From Ceriagrion tenellum (Eukaryota > Arthropoda > Insecta > Odonata > Coenagrionidae), in assembly GCA_963169105.1 (NCBI GenBank), contig OY720642.1:22934965-22998964 (forward strand): 64,000 nucleotides of DNA, given 5' to 3'. The position numbers were made by a program, and so were the translations under genes. Each line of letters begins with the position of its first letter. Positions within the stretch are counted from its first letter, which is position 1. Shown here in pieces: positions 52,601-59,500 of this stretch. The notes below the pieces were generated by a model that worked only from the letters and a program-made list of their open reading frames with translations, was not told where the DNA came from and ran no database searches.

Positions 52601-55032
52601 CTGTTGTAAATTCAATTTGGCAAATACTTGAGTAAATCAACTTTAAGAAAAGTTAATGCAGGGTGAGAGCTAAAGGCCAAGCCATCAAAGTACAAAAAAT
52701 TATGGTTATTTTCATCTAAGTTTATCTTCAAAACCTATAGTAAGGCCACAAATTTATAAATGGCAATAGACGTATGACATGCCTCATGTTTAATGTCAAC
52801 AGCTTACATATAAAATTGAAGCCAGTCATGTAGCCATTAATCATTAAGAAAATTATGTTTTACATTCATTGATATGCACAGAATATGATAAGTCTATAGG
52901 TAATACTTTTAATCTTACCATATAATATCCTGGAAGTAATTTTTGGAGAAATTCCCCCTCTTTATGCTGTACAGTCTTCACAATAAACTCATCATCGGAA
53001 GTGAGGTAAAATATGCTGCCACTAGCACCTGGATTCGAGAGTTCTCGAAGTGGTGCACTACACATTGAGATCTAGAAAACAAACAAAAAGAGCAAAAACC
53101 AATCATGCTATAATATTTTCACTGAACAAAGTTAGAAAACAAACTTTGAATTTACATAAAAATTTGAGATCAGCTGAATTTACATTAAATTTGAGATCAG
53201 GGAGGAAATAATTACCAAGAAATCATCTGGTTGAATTCCAAAGAGATCCCTAAAGTATCGAAAAGCTATTGGTGCATAAGTTTTGAACTTGAAATCAGAA
53301 TAGTGGTGAGCTGGAGTGTGATTAGAACCCTCTGTGTCAAATATTGTCGTTTCAACTGTCATGAAATCTTGCATGAGTAAATCTCTCTCTGGTTTTGACG
53401 CTAAACCTCCAACAGCATGCTGAATGCCCAACTGTATTGACCCCATGATCTGGGTTGTCTGGATCTATACTCCAAAGAAATAAAGATATGGTTAAGTAAC
53501 TATCAGAGTCAAGGTATATTTAATGTGGTTAAATACAGAGACACTATAAGGAAATAAAAGCAAGTTACTATTAATTTAATTTGCCAAAGCATATTACATG
53601 GTGGCTATTAAAAATTTTAACACAGTTTAGAATAACAGATCATTAAATATACAGTAATACGAATGTATGTTTGACAAAGTCGCAAGAGAAAATCACTGAA
53701 TCTGAAAGACACTGGTACGATTAATATTGTATTTCATAGAAAGCATTTTTTTATTAATTAACATGAGTAATAAGAAAACAAACAACTCGTCTACATGATT
53801 TTCTATAATTCATATAATTTGCTCTCTTTCTAACCTTTTTGTAAGTAATCTCTCCCCCAACTCCAACTCTACGATGCCCAAGCTTCCTCTCCCGTTCTGA
53901 GCGATGCCTTGAAATTCCAGGGGGAGTTTTGGGCCCGCCCCCTGCTAAGCTCCTACTTTCTGTCATCTGCAAAAGGAAAGAATAATTAGACAGACATCAC
54001 AAAACAATTTAAAATAATAACTAGGGCAAAAATTAATACTGAAAATTAAAACATTAAATTGTTGTAAAATTTTATAAAGGCATAAAGTTGGGCAAGATGA
54101 TAGGACAGTAAAGGCAGTTCCACAAGAAATGGTAATGAAAAAACATTTCATTTCTTCAGTGTACTTTTTATTAGAGAGAATATATGCCATGCAGGTAAAA
54201 GCCAATCATCTAATAAACCTTATGCATACTAACTGTAAGTAGGATGGTTTACATGGGATCAGACTGTAAATACTCTAGCCTTCATGGACATTAAGAAAAT
54301 GCTCATTACCAACAGTTGGTACTAGTTCTTTTATTATCCAGTGATTGGATCAAATAGCCCCCACAAAAAACAGTAGCAGTCAGAATGTAGATCATCAAGT
54401 TATAATCATTATATATAATATTGAAACGAATACTATATGAGAATAGATCAGGGCATATACAATTACTGAGAGGACGAATTTAAAAAAAATAAAGGCCTTG
54501 GGTCAATAGCACGAAGCCATAACCCTAAAATTGAAATTTGCAGGGGAAACATTCACATTTGAATGCATTTTCTACGTAAACTGTAGAGATAAATACTACA
54601 AAAAACATGTACTTAACCATAAGACACTAAATGGGGGTGATGTGTAAGCCTTCTGAGATATTTTAAAAATGGTAATAATGGTAAAAATGGTAAAATTTTA
54701 AAAATATGGTGCCAATACACTGCCTCATACAAAGTTTATTTTGGTTAAAACAAATTGTTACATATAATTGGTATTGCTTAGGCTTGCATACATTTTTATT
54801 AAAAGCCTCATTACATAATGAAAACCTAGCAAATTGAGTACCTGCCACATGACAAAGTAAACTCCCAAAACATAAATAACCAAAGAGTTGAAAATTTCCA
54901 AAATTTAAGCTCCGAGTTTTCTGAGAGTGAAATTCGTGCATTCCATGCGGAGCAAGAGGGTTAAAAAGAGGATTATAAAAAAACTTGACATATACTCACA
55001 TCGAGGGGAGAGGGGGCTTTTCCTCTAGTCAT
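1..55032 (-). CDS. PIP5K: Type I phosphatidylinositol-4-phosphate 5-kinase, spliced, 3' end outside window
   Basis: Phosphorylates PI4P at the 5-OH to make PI(4,5)P2 at the plasma membrane; this is known of the family. Thirteen coding exons, in transcript order: 55032-55000, 53966-53835, 53464-53216, 53071-52919, 52509-52345, 52196-52062, 50515-50435, 44811-44576, 32990-32858, 24559-24472, 14864-14733, 12627-12589, 1622-1 (open). Every junction is AG/GT with matching phase, for at least 1066 codons. Family hallmarks visible: the ATP-binding Lys in EFIVKTVQHKE, catalytic DLKGSTYKRK, IMDYSLL, the metal-binding IIDILQSY, and a specificity loop with KKLEH whose Glu is typical of type I (PI4P) rather than type II kinases. 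The tail after the kinase domain (SPLKHSPSKRR onward) is about 600 residues, much longer than the vertebrate tails. The start is the first ATG in the exon ending at 55000; an in-frame stop lies upstream if the 57.9-kb exon is joined. Insects usually have two such genes (sktl and PIP5K59B types); I cannot say which this is. Confidence 0.95.
3825..4458 (+). repeat. Left 634-bp inverted arm
   Basis: This is the inverted copy of 7920-8553. It is more CpG-containing and more G+C-rich than the surrounding intron. Two parts: an outer 297 bases, and from 4122 a sequence starting GGGGGCCGATTTTATAACTT that recurs inverted at 6867-6886. Confidence 0.9.
4122..6886. mobile_element. Putative nested TIR element (GGGGGCCGATTTTATAACTT ends)
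   Basis: Begins with GGGGGCCGATTTTATAACTT at 4122 and ends with its reverse complement at 6886; an AACGTTC motif also recurs near each end. The left end is shared with both long arms. No flanking duplication is evident (TCA on the left, AGG on the right) and no coding frame is seen in the interior, so it would be non-autonomous. Superfamily unassigned. Confidence 0.55.
7920..8553 (-). repeat. Right 634-bp inverted arm
   Basis: Reverse complement of the left arm with scattered, mostly transition-type differences and no visible length change, so the arms have diverged only modestly since they were made identical. Confidence 0.9.
8877..9011. mobile_element. piggyBac-type MITE with TTAA target duplication
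   Basis: A 127-bp element (8881-9007) flanked by TTAA on both sides. The ends are inverted: CCTTTAAACGCCG at the left, CGGCGTTTAAAGG at the right. TTAA duplication with CC(C/T)T-starting termini is the piggyBac signature. It is too short to code for anything. Confidence 0.8.
11341..11494. repeat. 154-bp near-perfect palindrome with Penelope-like terminal sequence
   Basis: Arms 11341-11406 and 11427-11494 are inverted copies around a 20-base loop, with only a few mismatches. The loop and inner arm on the minus strand read CCTGATGATGTCGCC then GACGAAACCGGTCGACC. That order (CTGATGA, a short stem, GAAAC) resembles the end sequence and hammerhead-like core reported for Penelope-like retroelements. 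A minus-strand frame across it reads SPDDVAYVTKPVDL, which I read as the decayed end of such an element. The element assignment is inference; the palindrome itself is plain. Confidence 0.75.
12589..12627 (-). CDS. PIP5K: PIP5K 39-bp microexon in C-terminal tail
   Basis: A 13-codon exon, phase 1 to 1, adding GLMQSPHHAGSKP between the SPSKR exon and the long terminal exon. The donor is CAG/GTTAGT and the acceptor GTGAAG. A second acceptor 11 bases downstream (CATGCAG) would break the phase with the upstream exon. Evidence is splice-site and phase agreement with both neighbours, not homology. Its symmetric phase makes it a candidate cassette exon. Confidence 0.6.
12628..14732. other. PIP5K intron, no feature seen
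   Basis: A+T-rich intron between the SPSKR exon and the 39-bp exon. I see no coding frame, repeat or RNA gene. Confidence 0.6.
14733..14864 (-). CDS. PIP5K: PIP5K exon, SPSKR tail segment
   Basis: 132 bases, phase 1 to 1, acceptor CTCCAG after a long pyrimidine tract, donor GAG/GTAAGT. Joined to the previous exon it gives KKIPSPLKHSPSKRRS, matching the short conserved LKxSPSKK motif just after the type I kinase domain. The rest (GAGQGRLGSLPCGGQ, then DAETAAPSAVEEGG) is not conserved. The exon length is a multiple of three with equal phases, so it could be skipped without a frameshift. Confidence 0.88.
16433..16500. repeat. 34-bp tandem duplication
   Basis: Two adjacent copies of a unit starting GCTTGAATGATTGTAATCTC, at 16433-16466 and 16467-16500, differing at one base. 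Recent local duplication. Confidence 0.9.
18548..18593. repeat. GA-rich microsatellite
   Basis: A purine run of GAGAGA with interspersed AAA and GGGGG. Simple-sequence expansion. Confidence 0.85.
24472..24559 (-). CDS. PIP5K: PIP5K exon, end of kinase domain
   Basis: 29 codons plus one base, phase 0 to 1. It encodes DTVSVHRPGFYAQRFQDFM and AKTVFKKIPS, the C-terminal end of the specificity loop and kinase fold. The donor is TCAC/GTAAGT. Confidence 0.96.
25087..25835 (+). mobile_element. LINE 3' fragment (CR1/jockey-like reverse transcriptase C-terminus)
   Basis: A plus-strand frame of 109 codons contains the post-catalytic end of a non-LTR reverse transcriptase: KKLGFVKHIIGRYSDEKVTE, then RCYFALVRPHLEYATSIWDP. 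The frame then breaks in a poly-A-like run near 25384. Downstream, in shifted frames, the usual C-terminal pieces (RWEPLE, ARLSLLDKF, RDKIRQIHCRTDW) are still legible. It ends in a G+T-rich tail near 25800 (GTTTGCGGGGTA). 5'-truncated and dead. Confidence 0.85.
27908..29791 (-). pseudogene. Penelope-like RT plus GIY-YIG polyprotein, broken
   Basis: Pieces: 29791-29552 (N-terminal; SLRRNNSVIVLPADKGSYT); 29491-29105 (RT fingers GLPKIHKEGTPLRPIVSAIN and motif B DGVAMGSPLSPAIANFYME); 28880-28505 (motif C as CVDD instead of YVDD at 28826-28837, then LPFLDILIRRKEDGSLGH); 28375-27908 (GIY-YIG as GVYQIP and KIYVGETG, ending HNFNRDTGFQLSNTWWP). The region with RT motif A (first catalytic Asp) is missing between TLSHHQ and KLFHHALTSSYF, apparently an internal deletion. 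A TGA at 28181-28183 replaces the Arg normally following GETG, as CGA to TGA decay would give. Not functional. Confidence 0.9.
28891..29104 (-). mobile_element. tRNA-derived SINE inserted in the Penelope RT
   Basis: A 214-bp insert on the minus strand: a tRNA-like head with TGGCGGCGGGGT (A-box region), GCCTGCTAATCCGAGG (anticodon-arm-like) and B box GGGTTTGAGTCCC (29045-29057), then a unique body and an A11 tail at 28891-28901. Flanks are TACATGGAA (29113-29105) and TACAGGAA (28890-28883), a near-perfect target duplication. The reading frame of the host RT resumes when the insert is removed. Confidence 0.85.
32858..32990 (-). CDS. PIP5K: PIP5K exon, metal-binding IIDILQSY segment
   Basis: One base plus 44 codons, phase 2 to 0. 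It encodes PGGIPARNAKGERLLMFLG, IIDILQSYRLKKKLEHTWK and SMIHDG. IID supplies the DFG-like metal-binding aspartate. KKLEH starts the specificity loop, with the Glu expected for PI4P substrate. The donor is GGG/GTAGGT. Inverted copies of one Penelope-like repeat lie in the two introns on either side. The exon is 133 bases, so skipping it would shift the frame. Confidence 0.96.
33627..33750. repeat. 62-bp tandem duplication
   Basis: Two adjacent copies of a unit starting TTTAGTACAGGTATGG (33627-33688, 33689-33750) with about four differences. Confidence 0.92.
36372..36450 (-). ncRNA. tRNA-like sequence with Pol III A box, B box and T8 terminator
   Basis: On the minus strand: TGGCTGAGTGGCTAA (A box, 36430-36444), 27 bases, GGGTTCAAACCC (B box, 36391-36402), then TTTTTTTT (36372-36379). 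The acceptor and T stems do not pair well, so this is not a normal tRNA. It is a tRNA-derived SINE head or a decayed tRNA copy that has kept the Pol III signals. Confidence 0.6.
36952..38572 (+). mobile_element. Tigger/pogo-like element with intact ends, TA duplication
   Basis: 1621 bp. The left end CAGTTGAGCACCCCTAATCC and the right end GGATTAAAGGTGCTCAACTG are inverted, flanked by TA on each side (36950-36951 and 38573-38574). A repeated subterminal CC(G/T)(T/A)AATCCGG motif occurs at both ends. It carries only the N- and C-terminal parts of a Tigger transposase. Confidence 0.92.
37329..38134 (+). pseudogene. Tigger-like transposase lacking its DDE catalytic domain
   Basis: Starts MSNISSCSSSKEAKRKHR at 37329, shifts frame near 37385, then LTIAEKVEVLKKFDSGTSVT and SIGSSTIYDIKKQKEKI (CENP-B/psq-type HTH). 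The second HTH follows (DRVLMQWFRLRRSEGLSISG). After another shift near 37700 it jumps to the C-terminal region: TPTVQHFTDQEI, RVKIDECIHHTTRLIKGLEQ, RSFISEQQVMNLYILQSQLI, MTIVDMFKK. The roughly 200-residue DDE core normally between them is absent, so the copy could move only in trans. Confidence 0.85.
41572..42400 (+). mobile_element. Penelope-like 5' fragment, inverted copy of 29.85-30.68 kb
   Basis: Similar by eye at about 85-90 percent to the reverse complement of 29850-30684 over most of its length. It ends in the frame KTWTELEMALSLV, the counterpart of the N-terminal region of the larger element. Downstream sequence diverges, so RT and nuclease are absent. Confidence 0.8.
42493..42999 (-). 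pseudogene. Tigger-type transposase N-terminal fragment
   Basis: A minus-strand frame includes SKTVIGRQHGLTSATLFIVL, ENKDKINAAF, KKLRPTENVPLESVLFEWFT, the order found in CENP-B-like N-termini of Tigger transposases (recognition helix STLxxILKNKDKI, then KKLRxxxxxxVExxLxxWF). No catalytic domain follows and no terminal repeats were found. The rest of the frame is unrecognised. Confidence 0.6.
44576..44811 (-). CDS. PIP5K: PIP5K exon, Gly/Ser-rich kinase insert
   Basis: 78 codons plus two bases, phase 0 to 2. After a charged start (EKRTQEKLDKGEG) it carries a Gly/Ser/Ala low-complexity stretch with GDDKGSTSGAG, then a basic NRSRSINRQR, and the family landmark HSTAMESIQAE, ending in acidic EPIDEEEDV. 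Human paralogs have the equivalent of STAMESIQ here. The low-complexity part is the usual disordered kinase insert. Confidence 0.93.
44812..50434. other. PIP5K intron with one LINE fragment
   Basis: Between 44.8 and 49.0 kb the sequence is A+T-rich with no recognised gene, RNA or element. The LINE fragment is listed separately. Confidence 0.6.
49005..50102 (+). mobile_element. LINE 3' end (jockey/CR1-like) with poly-A-like tail
   Basis: Plus-strand frames carry the end of a non-LTR reverse transcriptase: HFKYLGIIFDEKYNF, then VLPTEVKKLLYQGLAEAIMQ and YGLTIWGTTYR, with LGLLPITEL. Frameshifts and stops follow. A 3' untranslated part runs to TATTATTATT and an A-run at 50083-50102. 5'-truncated. 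Confidence 0.82.
50435..50515 (-). CDS. PIP5K: PIP5K exon, MDYSLL segment
   Basis: 27 codons, phase 0 to 0. It encodes VLESFKIMDYSLLVGIHNLD followed by QAAREKA. MDYSLL is an invariant catalytic-core motif of PIP kinases. The acceptor is preceded by TTTATTGATTTGCAG, and the donor is GCT/GTGAGT. Confidence 0.97.
50516..52061. other. PIP5K intron with CpG-rich unidentified repeat
   Basis: Within this intron, about 51.0-51.5 kb is distinctly more CpG- and G+C-rich than its surroundings and is open for 76 plus-strand and 139 minus-strand codons. Neither frame matches a family I know. It looks like an inserted repeat rather than host intron; no end repeats were identified. Confidence 0.4.
52062..52196 (-). 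CDS. PIP5K: PIP5K exon, PTFKDLDF segment
   Basis: 45 codons, phase 0 to 0, acceptor TTTGCAG, donor CGG/GTAAGA. It encodes a charged linker followed by SPTFKDLDFIDHHPEGIFLE and YSALVKTIQRDCR, which match the family segment before the MDYSLL motif. Confidence 0.95.
52345..52509 (-). CDS. PIP5K: PIP5K exon, catalytic DLKGS segment
   Basis: 55 codons, phase 0 to 0. It encodes NLNQNPRTLLPKFFGLYCYQ, VAMNNLLPS, and KYDLKGSTYKRK. The Asp of DLKGS is the catalytic-loop aspartate in the PIPK family. The exon ends exactly after YKRK, a common boundary before the variable AS-KTER linker. Confidence 0.97.
52919..53071 (-). CDS. PIP5K: PIP5K exon, ATP-binding segment
   Basis: 51 codons, phase 0 to 0, acceptor TTTTCTAG, donor ATG/GTAAGA. 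It contains the glycine loop NPGASGSIFYLTSDDEF, the ATP-binding lysine in FIVKTVQHKE, and the segment EFLQKLLPGYYM. All expected residues are present. Confidence 0.97.
53216..53464 (-). CDS. PIP5K: PIP5K exon, start of kinase domain
   Basis: 83 codons, phase 0 to 0. It encodes the conserved opening of the PIPK domain: MGSIQLGIQHAVGGL, KPERDLLMQDF, then EGSNHTPAHHYSDFKFKTYA and FRYFRDLFGIQPDDF. These are near-universal type I signatures; the stretch from SNxTPAHHY to FRYFR is diagnostic. Confidence 0.97.
53835..53966 (-). CDS. PIP5K: PIP5K exon, basic N-terminal leader
   Basis: 44 codons, phase 0 to 0, acceptor TTTTGCAG, donor AAG/GTTAGA. It encodes a Gly/Pro- and Arg-rich leader (MTESRSLAGGGPKTPPG, then RHRSERERKLGHRR) ending in GEITYKK. 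In type I kinases the equivalent short basic stretch ends with a KK just before the kinase fold, which this matches. Confidence 0.9.
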
Positions 55033-55046
55033 TCCTTTCCCTTTTT
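55000..55046 (-). CDS. PIP5K: PIP5K exon with start codon
   Basis: The acceptor is TTTTCAG and the exon ends with GAT before GTGAGT, in phase 0. The first ATG (55032-55030) opens MTRGKAPSPLD, which runs in frame into the next exon's MTESRSL. Fourteen bases before the ATG would be 5' UTR. The next exon also begins with ATG, so initiation there would cost only 11 residues. This N-terminal segment is not conserved in the family, so the start is inferred from frame and splice sites. Confidence 0.7.
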
Positions 55047-55238
55047 CTGAAAAGTAAAGCAGAAAAATATTAAATAACATATCCAAAAGCAACACAAAAA
55101 GAGCAATAATAATGTTCAACCCCCATGATAAATGTAACAAATAAATATAGAATTAAATAACGAAATTCCAATACTCCCAAATACCATCAAAAATATTCAA
55201 GGTGTTGTCCTGACTTGAGTACTGGTTTCCCATATGTA

Positions 55239-55430
55239 ATGTCAGACTTCATCAACGTAGCTACCAGTAAATATGCAGAGGAATCGCTACTTGAATTCAA
55301 TGGGGGAGGGCAATTAAATATCCAATCCGTATATCAGATGAGACAAAATATTGAGAAGCTCCACTTGGACTTCACTAAAATTCAGCTACTGCTAGAGCCA
55401 TATTTCTCTTCACTATACCATACTCAATAA
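55239..55430 (+). CDS. Unrecognised small plus-strand ORF
   Basis: 63 codons from ATG to TAA: MSDFINVATSKYAEESLLEF, then a Gly run, LNIQSVYQMRQNIEKLHLDF and LLLEPYFSSLYHTQ. Composition is protein-like (amphipathic, few low-complexity residues) and unlike the poly-Lys/Asn translations typical of this A+T-rich DNA. No family recognised. It could be a retroelement remnant, a terminal exon of a plus-strand gene, or chance. Confidence 0.25.
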   Translation: MSDFINVATSKYAEESLLEFNGGGQLNIQSVYQMRQNIEKLHLDFTKIQLLLEPYFSSLYHTQ

Positions 55431-56149
55431 GATTTCTCTTTACTCTAATCCATTTCTAAATTTCTATCCATTAGCAAACTGACAACATAAACTTCAAATG
55501 ACATAAAAACCCAACTCTCAGTCACTTTCCTGAATAGCTACAACAAAACTTGGGATTACTTTGGGGGTCACACAAGATACAAGATGTTGAGAGTAAGTAG
55601 GAAAATACAATCATAAGATACATAAAAACTTTAAACTAGTACTTCGGTAATTCACATCACATATTAACATCCTCAATGTGCATGCATCCTGGTCAAAATT
55701 CACTATCTCATCTAGTGCTACGGCAATAGCCACTCCAGTCGTTAAACTAAACTAATAATATGTCAATTTAATTTAAGACATTCAACAGGAACGAGAGTTT
55801 ACGACAAAAAGTATCCTGTAAGTCTGGCAACCCGCGAATTCATTTCTCTTAAATTACCATTGCGTAGCCCGTTAGATCCGACACTAATGGTCAGGCATGC
55901 CCAATGAATACATCATTAGATAAAATTTTCATTGGAATCTACTCCCGCGACACATAAACTGCAAAATACATACGATAAATAACCCACTTTTTTAATTATG
56001 AAAATACTACAAAGAGTCACAAATACCAATCTAAGAGACTGAAAACTTCCTATACGCAAGAACACTAGCTTAATCTACTGCCCACTTCCTTAAATCGTGT
56101 ATCACACCAAAAATACGGATTAAAAAGTATATTTTCAAAGATATGATTC

Positions 56150-56300
56150 GACTCTTGTTTCCCGGACATCGAGAGCGGAAATCCCGCCGAGGAGGCATTA
56201 AATTTGTGGTCAGCAGTCGCGGTATTAGACACTCATCGCGGCTAGTTGACGAACTCATGGCGGCAAGGAGTGAAGAGTTTTCAGGCAATACGCAGCACAC
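56150..56300. promoter_or_regulatory. CpG-rich island-like segment, possible alternative promoter
   Basis: This stretch is much richer in CpG than the introns around it. On the minus strand it holds an ATG in a strong context (GCCGCCATGAG, near 56257) with 62 open codons and no clear donor. On the plus strand a short frame starts at about 56258. It could be a second first exon of PIP5K or a divergent promoter. There is no homology support. Confidence 0.25.
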
Positions 56301-56857
56301 GCATTAGTACAAATCATTTTTCTCGTATTTTTAAAGCTATTAGTTAATATATTCGTCAGCCACGAGAGGAATATCTCATTCATTAAAAGGAGAACCGAAC
56401 TTAAGTATTTTCCATAAATTCCGAGAATAATACATCTGGGGAAAAAACAATCTTGTGTTCTTCACTTGATCATTCTTTAAATTATCAAACCTAGAATTTA
56501 TTCTTATAACCAGGGAACAGAACTAGCTTAACACTGAGACCATCCATAGTAATAGGTCAATCTTCGATCACACTTCGCTAAAATCTACACTGGAACAAGG
56601 TAGTCTCAATAGGGGTTTAATTAAAAAAACATTAACATATATTGAAATTATTACGAATGTATTACGCTTCGAAAGGAGACGATAGCATCCGGGTTTTACT
56701 CTTACTGATTATCAGGCGGAATCAGAACTGGAAGCTAGGGTCGCTGGATGTGTAGTAGGCATCAACGTTAGCTAGCAAGCACGACCACGAGGGAGAATGA
56801 GGTCGACCAAGGGAATGTTTCTTAAATTAATTCCTCTGGCCTTCTACTTAATGATGA

Positions 56858-57756
56858 GGTTTTACGGATACTTCCGGAGACAAAGATAATTTAAAAGCGA
56901 CGGAATCTAATTTAAGATGTTCCAACAACAAATTATACGGCATGCTGGAAGAACCGGTGAAAATTATGGTTTCTAAAGTGGACCCTCCAAGCTCTCTGGC
57001 CGCAAAAGCATCTCCAGCGCAGCGTAATCGTGTAGATGCTCTGGATAGCGTGAGGAAATATATCAGGTTGGCTACTGATATCCAATTTTCAAATTCCCTG
57101 GCCTTTCCCTGACTTTTCCCTGATGGATTTACCAATTTCCCTGACCGATCGCCAAAAGGTCACATATTATTGGAATATTTTATTCTGCTGAATTAAACTT
57201 TCTACGGCAGCTTGAAATATTCTAAATTTTCTAATCATCGTCTCGTATTTTTAGAACTACAAGCATGCATTTACTATAAGCTAGTGTGCTCCAGCTACTT
57301 CTCGACCTGAGTTTCAGAAGTTAAAAAAAAATGCGAGGCAAAGTTTTCCGAACAACAGAGCATCGGATTACTTGTGATCAGCGTAATGCATTGTGATCAT
57401 GGTTTTTAATACAACTAGGCAAATATCGCAATAAGGATTTACAAAAGGGATACACTACGTCTGATTCACAACTACATAACTGAGATTCACAACTGAATAC
57501 TCCAAGAATTGATGGTGCTTATTCAATGCAAGTCAGTGACGGACTTTAGTTTCAGTTGGTGAAATAAAGGGCGGGAAAGACTTGCTGATAAACGTAATGG
57601 TAGAAAAATAACGAGGATTCCTATTCCAGTTTCTCCCTGACTGTTACGAGAATTCCCTGACTTCTCCCTGACTTTTCCAGAAATTCAAAACTCCCTGACA
57701 ATTTCCGGTTTTCCCTGACGATCGCCGCCCTGTATATGGAATATCTGCACGTTTAA
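56858..57756 (+). pseudogene. Unrecognised plus-strand reading frame interrupted by a hAT-like insertion
   Basis: Open in one frame from 56858 to 57063 (68 full codons; includes NNKLYGMLEEPVKIMVSKVD, PPSSLAAKASPAQRNRVDAL and DSVRKY). It is cut by the element at 57064-57732. Counting the duplicated TATAT once, the frame continues on the far side for a few codons (MEYLHV) to a TAA at 57754-57756. A possible acceptor (CTTAATGATGAG) precedes 56858. The family is not recognised. It may be a terminal exon of an unknown gene or a processed fragment. Confidence 0.4.
57064..57732. mobile_element. hAT-like non-autonomous element, TATAT target duplication
   Basis: 669 bp between two TATAT copies (57059-57063, 57733-57737). 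The ends are imperfectly inverted: CAGGTTGGCTACTGAT against CAGGGCGGCGATCGTC. Both ends have many copies of TCCCTGACTTTTCC-type motifs, a pattern I associate with CAGGGTGGC-ended hAT elements. No transposase frame. A 5-bp rather than 8-bp duplication is atypical for hAT, so the superfamily is tentative. Confidence 0.65.
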
Positions 57757-57884
57757 CCAGCTCCAAAACGTCGTGTGTAAAATAGGGAAAGAATTGGGTA
57801 AGATGTGTAGATGGTATCGACAACTAATTCCAGTTTGACTCCAAGTCGGCCAATTACACGGGATGAAATTCACGCGACACTCAC

Positions 57885-58000
57885 CACATAACGCACCACG
57901 GACGGCTTCCGGGCGCACTCTGTAGAGTGGAACGAAATTTCTCCTTTTGTCATCACAATCTGAATCCGGACGCTCGGAACAAGCCAATATTTATCAACGA
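57885..58000 (-). promoter_or_regulatory. Candidate 5' UTR exon and promoter region of PIP5K
   Basis: A locally CpG-rich minus-strand segment ending in a good donor (TATGTG/GTGAGT). Its reading frame, if joined to the exon at 55046, would be phase-compatible, but it has no ATG in that frame and a TAA upstream, so it fits an untranslated first exon. The 5' boundary is unknown. Inferred only from splice site, CpG content and position. Confidence 0.35.
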
Positions 58001-59500
58001 GGTTCTCTGCTCAGGGAGAAGGGGGGTGATGAATGCAGCGAAAGTCGTTTAGAAGAAAATTAAGTACAAGTGGAAAAGAGGGGATAAAATTCGAATGAGA
58101 AGGGGGGAAAATGAGCCAGCTTATGTCCTTAAAAGTGGGGAAGATATAAAAATTTTATGAACTTCTATTTAACAAGCAGCAAACTTGAGACTTAACTTGA
58201 TCTTAAATCTTTTCTATCGCTCTTACACCATAATAAGTAATTTATCAAAGCAACTTAAATCTGTTGCTACCATAATTTTTAAAATTTTAAGAGAGACCTG
58301 ACAGTTTTTCAATTTGGTTCAAAAATAACTACACCAACAAGTATAAAAATGTGAGGGTGAACTTCTCTCGCAAACGGTGATAATTCGGAAAGAGCGAGAG
58401 GTGTAACGGTGTCCATAACATAAGAAATATCATGCATAACTGAGCCAAATAGTATATCCTCAATTAATTGCTAGTTACTCGACATAAAGAGAGTAATTAA
58501 TATTTTGTCTATCAAATTCTTTCTGGGTACCGGGTCACAAAATTCCGGTGCATTCAATTATTTCGTAGTCGTAGGAGATATGAGATTAAGTATATCAAAA
58601 TCGAACGACAATTCCGACCGATAGATTGATCTCATAGTCTGTATGGTTCAACCTGCTTTGTGAATGAACTCACCAGAATTACAAATCGAAGTGATACCTG
58701 TTAGATCACGTTTCATAGGGACTGTAATTGATGATGGAAATAAATCCGAGTATAAGCTTGTAATTAGCGACAACGACTAACTCCTATACTTTTCCATACA
58801 TTTCGACTCGTTGCGTACGCGAAGCTGCTGAAGACTGTCAACAAAAATGCACGGAGGACAAGTATTTCTGCCACAGGTCATATAAAGGAATGGTGCAACA
58901 ATTACCTTGGATTTCCCAATTCGAAGAAAACGATGCAGCTAAGACTTTTACATGCTTCTTAGAAAAAGAAAAACCTCTTTCCAGGATGCTGGAATGAAAA
59001 AACATTTTCAAAAACAATACAGTTCAACTGACGCCCTAGATGTCGACCTCCACGGAGAAAAAACTGAGCGCAAAACATAACTATTTGTTGATCATAGCCG
59101 CCATCGATATAATATCAGCTAGAGAATGCCTGAATTAATTTACAGATTAAAGATCAAAATTTTTAACAGAGAGAGAGAGGAGGTCGGCGGAGGCCTACCC
59201 GGGCGACACTTTTTCCGAGGCGAAATATTTGTTCGCCAAATAAAATGAAAATTTTTAAGTTGAAGAAGAGTAAAACCTTCAATACTCCTCGAGTTCAAAG
59301 CTATATTTAACAACAAATAAAGATTAATGAATATTCCAATATTATCTATAAAACATTGCCTAACAAACAAAATAATTTCCACAGAATCATAAATGATTTT
59401 TCAGAGAAAAACAGGAAAAATGTATTTCTGATTTTCAATTTTATACTGTATTCGTGAAAAAATATTTTCTTAAAATCAATCGTCACGTGATAACTTAATA
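58001..59500. other. Upstream of PIP5K, no gene seen
   Basis: A+T-rich with a short GA repeat near 59167-59180 and a G+C-rich patch at 59180-59225. No coding frame or RNA gene recognised. Confidence 0.5.

Larger units (their letters stand above)
55047..57884. other. Putative first intron of PIP5K, with CpG-rich parts and a hAT-like insert
   Basis: If the 57.9-kb exon is right, this is intron 1. It holds the CpG-rich segment at 56.15-56.30 kb, two unrecognised plus-strand frames and the hAT-like element, each listed separately. Confidence 0.4.
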
